Positions 13,686 through 19,584 of a DNA stretch of 19,584 nucleotides are shown piece after piece. Source of the DNA: DASXRU01 sp039933315 (lineage in GTDB: Bacteria; Acidobacteriota; Blastocatellia; Pyrinomonadales; Pyrinomonadaceae); NCBI GenBank assembly GCA_039933315.1, contig JBDTOI010000073.1, positions 1 to 19,584 on the forward strand, written 5' to 3'. Each line of letters begins with the position of its first letter. Position 1 is the first letter of the stretch. The position numbers and the translations under genes are program-made. Under the pieces are notes generated by a model. It had not been told where the DNA came from and ran no database searches. It saw only the letters and a program-made list of their open reading frames with translations.

Positions 13686-16534
13686 TTAGACGGGCGAATA
13701 GGCTTTTCTTGCTTAGATATTACTGCGTGGCAGCTGTCATCCTCTATGGTCAACCAGCAATATTAGGCATCCCCCCGTCTCCCCATCACCCTGTCGCCCA
13801 ATCACCGAGGCCTGAATACCTCTGGTACGAGGCCGAGAATATGCGCGGCTTCGCGACCCAGCCTAACCACGAGCCGATCCTTAATCCTTCCTGGCAGAAC
13901 CCTGCGAAAGCAAAAGCTCCCGGCTGGGGCATGAACGGTCCCGGCGTCTCGGCCGAGTGGTCTCAGGGGGGCGAAAGTGAATGGAACTCCGCCGCTGCCA
14001 GCGCCGACGAAACCAGGGCCACCATTCACCAGGATATTGAGATACCTCGCGACGGTGAGTACAGAGTGTGGGTGCGTTACGCGGATTGGGCCGGTAAGAA
14101 TGAAGTCTTCGCGATCCGAATTACACAAAATAGTCGTGAAGTCTTTCGACACGTCTTTGGCGCCAAAGATGTAGTCGATATCCATGATGAAGTAAGCATG
14201 TACTGGGGCTGGGCCTTCACCTGGGATAGTTCCGCAGCCACATTCAACAAGGGGCCGGCAAAGCTTTCCCTCGAGATTGAAAACTCTTCAGCCGCCCGCC
14301 GCCATGTTGATTGCGTACTAGTGACGAACGATCTGGCTTACGTTCCCAGCGGCCGCCAGAAACCCGACTTTGCCGCGATGAGCTATCTCCGCCAGTGGTC
14401 CCTCGGCGGAAAACCGCTAGCACCGCTCGTTCAATCTGGCGGCAACCCGCCAGGGTCGCAGGTGTGGCACCGACCGAAGATTTCCGGACGCGACTTTCTC
14501 ATGCCCTGGAATATCTCGAAGGAGTTTTGGAAACTCTACGACTCCCCTCCTGCAGAGCGGCCACTCTATCCCTTTCATGCAGAGGCAACTGAAGAGTTTG
14601 TGAAGAAGTACAAAGGCGCGCGCGATGTGCCGCTCTTCAGTTCGAAGTTAGTGGTGCCGGTTATCTACATTAATGACCTGCCCGAATATCTAAAGGAGGG
14701 AAGTGCTTTTCTGCGCTACCTGCGGGAGACGCGGGCGCCCTTCGCCGTGCTGATCAACTACGGCGCGGCTTCTATCCCGGGTGCGGAGGGTCAGGCGGCG
14801 CTCAGCTTGCTGCAGGGCGAACTGAAGGACCAGTTTCTCGGATGGATCTCCGGTGAGAGCATTGGGCACGTATGGGATGCTGCAGCGGCGAATCTAAAGC
14901 TCGCTCCCACTATGTCGCGCAAGGAGATGCTCGAAGCGCTCCGAATCTTCTATACGAATGCATTGAGTAACAGGTGGAGTTCGACTTTCAACGTGGAAGC
15001 GGGGCCGATGTGGGAAAAGTTAATTCCGGCGCAATCGACGTCCAGCACTTCATTTGCGCACGCGCTTACGAATTGGGGCGTGCGGCTGATTGGCATGGAA
15101 ACAGCCGCCGTGCAACCGATGACGGCAATGCGCATTGCCTTTACGCGCGGAGCAGCCCGTCAGTATGGCGGGGCGTTTCTGTATTACCACGCGCCCAACT
15201 TTGGTGACACGGCCACGACGTTCACGAGAACACAGAACTTTGCCGGGCCCGACTTCTTCTTCCACTCGCGGTATGGACCAACCATGGGACCGTCGCTCTC
15301 GTGGTATCGAAAGAACTACTACCTTTATTACATGGCAGGGGCGTCTGCGATTTACCTCGAGCAAGGCTTCGATCAGTTTTTTAAGCCGGGGCCAGGGGAA
15401 AATCCCTTGCAACTTAACCCCCTGGGAAAGATCACCGAGGAGTTCATGAGCTTCGCCGAGAAGCATCCCGATCGCGGCACGCCTTACACTCCGGTTGCAG
15501 TGCTATTGGATCCCGCGCACGGTTGGGAGATGACCGATTATCCCCAATGGCCTTTCGGCGTGTCCCAGCTCGACCGCCGTGATCGCGCTCTGCGCGAACT
15601 CTTTGGGGTGGCCTACTACCCCGGCACCGTAGTCGAAGGAGAACCAGCAACGGCGGACCGCCAGGTATTTGTTTCGAGTATCTTTGGAGATATCTTCGAT
15701 GTACTGGTAGCCCACGCCGGTAATCCGGAAGCAGATCCCAAGCGCCGCGCGCTACCCGCCGCAAGGGTGCAAACTGCGCTCTCGCCAAATTCGCCTGCGG
15801 ACGCGATTAATAATTATCGAGCTATCGTAGTCGGCGGTCGTATCGATTGGACCGGCTCGTGGGCCAAAAGGCTCACGGAGTACGTGCGCAACGGAGGCGT
15901 CTTGATCCTTAACGCGGCCCAGGTAAACGGGCTGCCGCAGGATTTGCTCGGCGTGCGGCTCACCGGGGCGACTGGCGAGGCGCACAACGCGCGATGTGCG
16001 TCGCCCGGTGAGGATCCGCAGGATTTGAGCGGCCAGGTTTTTCGTTATGAAAAGGTCGAGCTAAAAGGCGCGGAAGTTCTGATGACTACACCGGGCAGCG
16101 GCGAGCCGCTTGTAACCGTGAACAAGATCGGCAAGGGCACTGTTGTGTTTTGCGCGTTGCCGGATCTGCTGGGCGAGGATGAACGCATTACTCCCTTTGC
16201 GGCGCACATGCTGGCCCACGTTTTCTCGGGCGCAACTCCGGTCGACGTGCGTGGTAATGTCGAATACCTGGTTAATCGAACTGATCGGGGATGGCTAGTG
16301 ACTCTCTTCAATAACAACGGTGTGATGAAGCCCCAACAGGGTTTGGCTCAGATCGATCGCAACGCGCGGGTCAAGGTCACATTGAGTCTGCGTGAAAGAG
16401 AAATCCAGAGTGCTCTGGAGTGGACTATGGATCGAACCCTGGAAGTGAAAGGCCAACCAGGCATCCCAAATACCGTCACTGTCGAAATTGCCCCTGGCGG
16501 TATTGCTATCGTCGAGCTTCGCCCGAACAACTGA
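13682..16534 (+). CDS. Large secreted protein, glycoside-hydrolase-like, family not recognised
   Basis: A 950-residue protein. The likely signal region is residues 1-30 (MIRRANRLFLLRYYCVAAVI...), followed by a Pro/His-rich segment (PPSPHHPVAQSP, about 31-42) encoded by the right-hand short repeat. From W48 (WYEAENMRGF) there is a beta-sandwich, carbohydrate-binding-like domain to about residue 220. A central part (about 300-640) looks like a TIM-barrel glycosidase: VPVIYINDLPEYL, W388-ISGES with E392, FNVEAGPMWE, YGGAFLYYHAPN. Around 710-800, YRAIVVGGRIDW and LTEYVRNGGVLIL resemble the amidotransferase-like domain of beta-galactosidases, and a C-terminal beta domain follows. The catalytic residues are guesses. 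It would act on glycans in the periplasm or outside. The start overlaps the previous stop (ATGA), and no Shine-Dalgarno stands out. Confidence 0.8.
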   Translation: MIRRANRLFLLRYYCVAAVILYGQPAILGIPPSPHHPVAQSPRPEYLWYEAENMRGFATQPNHEPILNPSWQNPAKAKAPGWGMNGPGVSAEWSQGGESEWNSAAASADETRATIHQDIEIPRDGEYRVWVRYADWAGKNEVFAIRITQNSREVFRHVFGAKDVVDIHDEVSMYWGWAFTWDSSAATFNKGPAKLSLEIENSSAARRHVDCVLVTNDLAYVPSGRQKPDFAAMSYLRQWSLGGKPLAPLVQSGGNPPGSQVWHRPKISGRDFLMPWNISKEFWKLYDSPPAERPLYPFHAEATEEFVKKYKGARDVPLFSSKLVVPVIYINDLPEYLKEGSAFLRYLRETRAPFAVLINYGAASIPGAEGQAALSLLQGELKDQFLGWISGESIGHVWDAAAANLKLAPTMSRKEMLEALRIFYTNALSNRWSSTFNVEAGPMWEKLIPAQSTSSTSFAHALTNWGVRLIGMETAAVQPMTAMRIAFTRGAARQYGGAFLYYHAPNFGDTATTFTRTQNFAGPDFFFHSRYGPTMGPSLSWYRKNYYLYYMAGASAIYLEQGFDQFFKPGPGENPLQLNPLGKITEEFMSFAEKHPDRGTPYTPVAVLLDPAHGWEMTDYPQWPFGVSQLDRRDRALRELFGVAYYPGTVVEGEPATADRQVFVSSIFGDIFDVLVAHAGNPEADPKRRALPAARVQTALSPNSPADAINNYRAIVVGGRIDWTGSWAKRLTEYVRNGGVLILNAAQVNGLPQDLLGVRLTGATGEAHNARCASPGEDPQDLSGQVFRYEKVELKGAEVLMTTPGSGEPLVTVNKIGKGTVVFCALPDLLGEDERITPFAAHMLAHVFSGATPVDVRGNVEYLVNRTDRGWLVTLFNNNGVMKPQQGLAQIDRNARVKVTLSLREREIQSALEWTMDRTLEVKGQPGIPNTVTVEIAPGGIAIVELRPNN
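13771..13798. repeat. C-rich short repeat, inverted partner of 13146-13190
   Basis: CCCCGTCTCCCC (13773-13784) is the exact reverse complement of 13152-13163. The adjoining ATCACCCTGTCGCCC keeps the same short-unit style. It lies inside the reading frame of the 950-residue secreted protein, encoding Pro/His-rich residues just after its signal region. Confidence 0.65.
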
Positions 16535-16702
16535 ATTCTCGCCCCCGGCTGAATTGCTCTGGATTGCTCCTGGAGCATAACTATTCCCAGGCGCGGACTT
16601 CTGTGGTAGAAATTACTCTCCTCGTGCATCCATTCTCCAACAGCACCGTTTTTGAGGTGCCGGCCTAACAGGATTGAGAGTCGTTTCTTAAAGGAGGCTC
16701 CC

Positions 16703-17428
16703 GTGAAAAGGAAAATTTGCTTTGTTGTGCTTGCTGCTGTGATTGTTCCTTTGTTCGCGACGAGATCAACCGCAGAAGATAAAACGGATCACGTGCGAAA
16801 ACTACAAGAGCGTTACACCATTTCTCTGGAACTGGAGTTCAGGAAAAAGAAGCCTAATACATTCCAACGGGCAATCTCAGTCCTCGATTGGGGCCCAAAC
16901 GGCTACGCGAGTGGTTTTTTGGTAGGTGATGGTTTGGTGATGACGGCCTATCATGTCGTCTCAGGTCAGCTAAACAGCGCGAAGAGAGCGATGCTCGGCT
17001 TCGGGGCAGACGACGAACTGAAGGTCACCATTTATGTGAACGGGTGTCAGGCCAACGTGGTCAAAGTTGACGAGAGCGCAGATCTGGCCCTGCTGACCGT
17101 ATGCCGGACACCAAAAGCTACCAGGGCTCCGGCTGTGCAAACCAAGCCCAACAAAGACGAGAAACTGTTCTTGATTGCTCGTCCTCATGGCGACAGGATC
17201 TTTAGTGAAGGTAACTTCTGCGGTGCGTATAGTTTTCGCGGTCAGCAATATTGGTCCGCCAAAATCGATCCCCGCGACGGGTACTCAGGAAGTCCCGTAT
17301 ACAATCAAAAAGCTGAGCTAATAGGTATCTTCAGCGGCTATGACTGGTCCCAAAAGCTGGCCTTGATTAGCCCCGGCGCGCGCGCCCAGAAGTTGCTGGA
17401 AGACTATGTCGCGAATCCCAAAGGGTGA
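16703..17428 (+). CDS. Secreted trypsin-like serine protease
   Basis: A 241-residue exported protein of the chymotrypsin/trypsin-like fold (S1 clan). The GTG at 16703 is chosen because an AAGGAGG Shine-Dalgarno lies at 16691-16697 and a clean signal peptide follows (to about residue 24, ATRSTAE). The catalytic triad appears as H84 in MTAYHVV, D127 in ESADLALL and S195 in DGYSGSPVYN, with GYSGSP in place of the usual GNSGGP. There is no PDZ domain or membrane anchor, so it is shorter than DegP/HtrA proteins. Cysteines C115, C134 and C173 are present but the pairing is unclear. The substrate is unknown. It stands between unrelated genes and probably has its own promoter. Confidence 0.88.
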   Translation: MKRKICFVVLAAVIVPLFATRSTAEDKTDHVRKLQERYTISLELEFRKKKPNTFQRAISVLDWGPNGYASGFLVGDGLVMTAYHVVSGQLNSAKRAMLGFGADDELKVTIYVNGCQANVVKVDESADLALLTVCRTPKATRAPAVQTKPNKDEKLFLIARPHGDRIFSEGNFCGAYSFRGQQYWSAKIDPRDGYSGSPVYNQKAELIGIFSGYDWSQKLALISPGARAQKLLEDYVANPKG

Positions 17429-17570
17429 CGAGCTGGCGGTGGGTCTTCATTGCCACGAGCTCCTGGTATTGCGTTTTGAACTCAGTTTCTGTCTCATGAC
17501 GGTGCCTCGAACCGGATTCCCCTACTCATGCGCGCAAGCTAACCAGGGCTAGGTGGTCCTTCCTCGAAAT

Positions 17571-17852
17571 ATGCTAAACAAAGTTGCGCGGAAGTTTGTA
17601 ATACGCGGCGAAGTGCAGGGAGTGGGCTACCGCTTTTTTGCGCAGAGGGCCGCCGCCCGGCATCAGATCGTCGGCTATGTACGTAACTGCCCTGACGGTA
17701 CGGTAGAGGCTTTGGTGGAAGGGCCGGAAGCGAGTGTTGAGGCCTTCAAACATGATCTTGCCACGGGCCCGGCTTTTGCGGCGGTTGCCCAGGTGGAAGA
17801 GATACATCTCGAACCAACCGGAAGATTTCCGATGTTTAGAATTGAGCGTTAG
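17571..17852 (+). CDS. acyP: Acylphosphatase
   Basis: Small cytoplasmic enzyme hydrolysing acyl phosphates such as acetyl or carbamoyl phosphate. The 93-residue protein has the family signature VQGVGYRFF with catalytic R21, and GYVRNCPDGTVEA with catalytic N39. The frame extends six codons upstream to a GTG at 17553; ATG 17571 gives the standard family length. Neither start has a strong ribosome site. The gene ends 13 bases before apt on the same strand, so the two are probably co-transcribed. Confidence 0.95.
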   Translation: MLNKVARKFVIRGEVQGVGYRFFAQRAAARHQIVGYVRNCPDGTVEALVEGPEASVEAFKHDLATGPAFAAVAQVEEIHLEPTGRFPMFRIER

Positions 17853-17865
17853 CTAACAAAACCAT

Positions 17866-18387
17866 ATGAACGACCTAAGAGAATTGATTCGCGAAGTGCC
17901 GGACTTTCCCAAGCCCGGCATAAACTTTTACGACATCACCACTTTGCTGAAAAATCCCGAGGGGCTGCGACGAACCGTCGATGCTTTAGCAGCCGAGTTT
18001 GAAGGCGAGAAGGTTGATACGGTTATTGGCGTGGAGGCCCGTGGCTTCATCTTTGCCCCGGCCCTGGCGTATCACCTGGGCGCCGGTTTTGTTCCGGTGC
18101 GCAAACCACGCAAGTTGCCGGCGGAGTGTGCCTCAATATCTTATGAGCTTGAGTATGGCCAGGACACACTAGAAATTCATCGTGACGCCATCGGCGATGG
18201 ACATCGCGTGATCATAGCCGACGACTTGCTGGCGACGGGCGGGACCGCTCGGGCTGTAGTTGACCTGGTAGAGAGCCTGGGAGGGAAAATTGTAGGGCTG
18301 GTCTTTGTGGTCGAGCTGGAATTCCTGCCGGGGCGTAAAAAACTCGAAGGTTATGATATCCGGTCGCTAATTAAGTATCAGAGCTAG
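17866..18387 (+). CDS. apt: Adenine phosphoribosyltransferase
   Basis: Purine-salvage enzyme that makes AMP from adenine and PRPP in the cytoplasm. The 173-residue length is standard. Visible features are the N-terminal IREVPDFPKPGINFYDITTLL, the VIGVEARGFIF segment (residues 53-63), RKPRKLP (79-85), and the PRPP-binding loop VIIADDLLATGGTA (115-128). It follows acyP after 13 bases with no terminator between. The ribosome site is weak, so translation may depend on coupling to acyP. Confidence 0.97.
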   Translation: MNDLRELIREVPDFPKPGINFYDITTLLKNPEGLRRTVDALAAEFEGEKVDTVIGVEARGFIFAPALAYHLGAGFVPVRKPRKLPAECASISYELEYGQDTLEIHRDAIGDGHRVIIADDLLATGGTARAVVDLVESLGGKIVGLVFVVELEFLPGRKKLEGYDIRSLIKYQS

Positions 18388-18424
18388 GTTCTGCTTCCAC
18401 GGCCTGCGGTGGCGCTTCGCCCTC

Positions 18425-18985
18425 TCACTCAGATTTCTTCTCTTTCTTCTTATTAATGGGGGGCGGCAGCTTGTTGGCGGCGTCAATGATCGATTGGACG
18501 TTCTCAATCGATTGGCCAATCGCCGCCCGCTCTTCTTGATCCTGCGTTTGCGTTCCCAGGGCATTGAGTTGTGGCAGAAAAGCCGTCGCGGCCGCTGAGA
18601 GTTTTCTAAGTGCTTTCGGAACCAAGACGTTGTTTTCGTCATGGGCACTGACGTCGTCAATTTTATTTATCGCTTCATCCAGGATCTTGGCCAGGTCATT
18701 CAGCAACTCGACACGAGTTCCGGTGGGCAGATCGCCCCATAACTCAGCATCCTTTTTTGATTTCTTTGAGACAGTAGTGGGGGCTATATTTAATGCCTGG
18801 AGTCGTCGTTCCGCCGCTTTAATGAAAACGCCGATTCTCTGGTCGAGGATCTGGGCTTCCTTCACCAGTTCTACTTCCTGGGGAGTTAGATGATCGCGTC
18901 CTCCACTTTGAGCGGCCGTGGTTAAGGGGAGGAAAAGCGCGAGCGCGAACGCGGTCAATGCCATGCGGTATTTTGTCTGAGTCAT
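18425..18985 (-). CDS. Secreted helical protein of unknown function
   Basis: A 186-residue protein of unrecognised family. A signal peptide (about residues 1-25, ending TTAAQ) precedes a body that looks mostly alpha-helical and charged: LVKEAQILDQRIGVFIKAAERRLQAL, ELLNDLAKILDEAINKIDDV, and ENVQSIIDAANKL. It ends in a lysine-rich tail (NKKKEKKSE). Its ATG overlaps the stop of the upstream gene (ATGA), so the two are translationally coupled and likely act together in the periplasm or at the envelope. The pair converges on apt. Confidence 0.82.
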   Translation of the reverse strand: MTQTKYRMALTAFALALFLPLTTAAQSGGRDHLTPQEVELVKEAQILDQRIGVFIKAAERRLQALNIAPTTVSKKSKKDAELWGDLPTGTRVELLNDLAKILDEAINKIDDVSAHDENNVLVPKALRKLSAAATAFLPQLNALGTQTQDQEERAAIGQSIENVQSIIDAANKLPPPINKKKEKKSE

Positions 18986-19584
18986 GGGCGCTTAGTCTCT
19001 CCCACTGTGGTGGAGTCCTTTTCGGTTTTCTCCGGGCGCGTTTGCTTTGCAGCCTCCGGCGGCACCACCGTCTGGCCGTAAAAAGACTTCAAGGCCTCAG
19101 AGCGGCTCTCTCTCGCGAACTCCTCGGCAGCCTTAATCTGCGAAGCATGTTCGGCGGGCGTAAGCCGGCGGATGGCCGCCAGCCTCAAGCCCTGAGCACG
19201 CAGGGATAGTTCCAAACGCTTGTAGAGATCCCGCGTGCGGTTGGAGTCGCGCTTCATGTGACTTAGATAATCCATCGCGTCCTGCACCAGCCCCATATAG
19301 TTTCCCAATTCAATCAAAGCCGAGTCGTGCTTTCTGCTGTTGGTGAATCCCTCTGCGCGAAGCAGATGATTATCCGCGAGGGCAATGCTGGTGCGAGTTC
19401 GTTCCTTGGCATCCCTGGCGGCGGTCAATTGGTCGCGATCCTCGCGCGGAACGAACTTCATGGGCGGTGGTGCTGGCGTCTGGATCACTGGATCCTGTGC
19501 AAAACAAACCTGGCCCAGCGCCATGAAGATAACCATCGCGCAAAATGAACCTGAGATTTGTTTGTTATGTAGCGTCACTATCAC
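18982..19584 (-). CDS. Secreted helical protein, start at or beyond window edge
   Basis: A protein of up to 200 residues in this window, family not recognised. The frame is open to the last base, with a GTG at 19584, so the true start is uncertain and may lie outside. A hydrophobic segment (SGSFCAMVIFMALGQVCFAQ) is a likely signal peptide. After a Pro-rich linker (VIQTPAPPPMKF) the body is charged and helical, resembling a TPR- or coiled-coil-like bundle (SALIELGNYMGLVQDAMDYL, RDLYKRLELSLRAQGLRL). It ends with a hydrophilic tail (TRPEKTEKDSTTVGETKRP). The 4-base overlap with the next gene indicates an operon of two coupled envelope proteins. Confidence 0.78.
   Translation of the reverse strand: MIVTLHNKQISGSFCAMVIFMALGQVCFAQDPVIQTPAPPPMKFVPREDRDQLTAARDAKERTRTSIALADNHLLRAEGFTNSRKHDSALIELGNYMGLVQDAMDYLSHMKRDSNRTRDLYKRLELSLRAQGLRLAAIRRLTPAEHASQIKAAEEFARESRSEALKSFYGQTVVPPEAAKQTRPEKTEKDSTTVGETKRP

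Noticed and set aside
17500..17570. tRNA-like T-arm sequence (CCTCGAACCGG) upstream of acylphosphatase
   Set aside because: No matching acceptor, D or anticodon arms could be assembled on either strand.

Overview
This window looks like chromosomal sequence from an Acidobacteriota bacterium, probably of the Blastocatellia type. That is an inference, not a database result. It rests on a giant Oar-like TonB-dependent receptor with an N-terminal carboxypeptidase-regulatory-like domain, many signal-peptide proteins, moderately high GC, a HemQ-type haem enzyme, and many short inverted repeats between genes. There is no phage, IS transposase, rRNA or CRISPR array. Most genes are housekeeping or cell-envelope functions.

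Region 1 (1-3450, + strand): a 5'-truncated fold-type I aminotransferase and an aspartate-semialdehyde dehydrogenase, probably both in aspartate-family amino-acid metabolism. They are separated by a perfect 30-bp inverted pair resembling a REP doublet (REPIN). A secreted beta-lactamase-fold serine hydrolase with degenerate motifs follows. Region 2 (3450-7560): a 1264-residue TonB-dependent receptor with its own Shine-Dalgarno and a strong bidirectional terminator. Region 3 (7615-8950, - strand): a secreted helical protein of unknown function, preceded by a 21-bp tandem hairpin repeat, and a CheY-like single-domain response regulator with a good sigma70-like promoter.

Region 4 (9121-11740): a DUF4097-like beta-repeat protein with seven GING motifs (+), then a D-Ala-D-Ala dipeptidase, a four-helix membrane protein and tRNA-Arg(UCG) (all -). 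Three of the repeat families sit in the gaps here. Region 5 (11744-13139): a lipoprotein-like cytochrome c diverges from hemQ (coproheme decarboxylase), a haem-consuming and a haem-producing gene back to back. Region 6 (13140-16534): a stand-alone four-helix-bundle (23S rRNA intervening-sequence type, TIGR02436-like) gene. It is flanked by inverted G-rich short repeats, one of which lies inside the 5' coding part of a 950-residue secreted, glycoside-hydrolase-like protein; the two ORFs overlap by ATGA. This is the most unusual arrangement in the window. Region 7 (16703-19584): a secreted trypsin-like protease, acylphosphatase and adenine phosphoribosyltransferase (+), facing two translationally coupled secreted helical proteins of unknown function (-), the last of which reaches the window edge.

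The best candidates for something undescribed are the repeat-flanked four-helix-bundle unit with the chimeric-looking start of the next gene, the REP-like family abutting the asd start codon, and the large secreted hydrolase-like protein.
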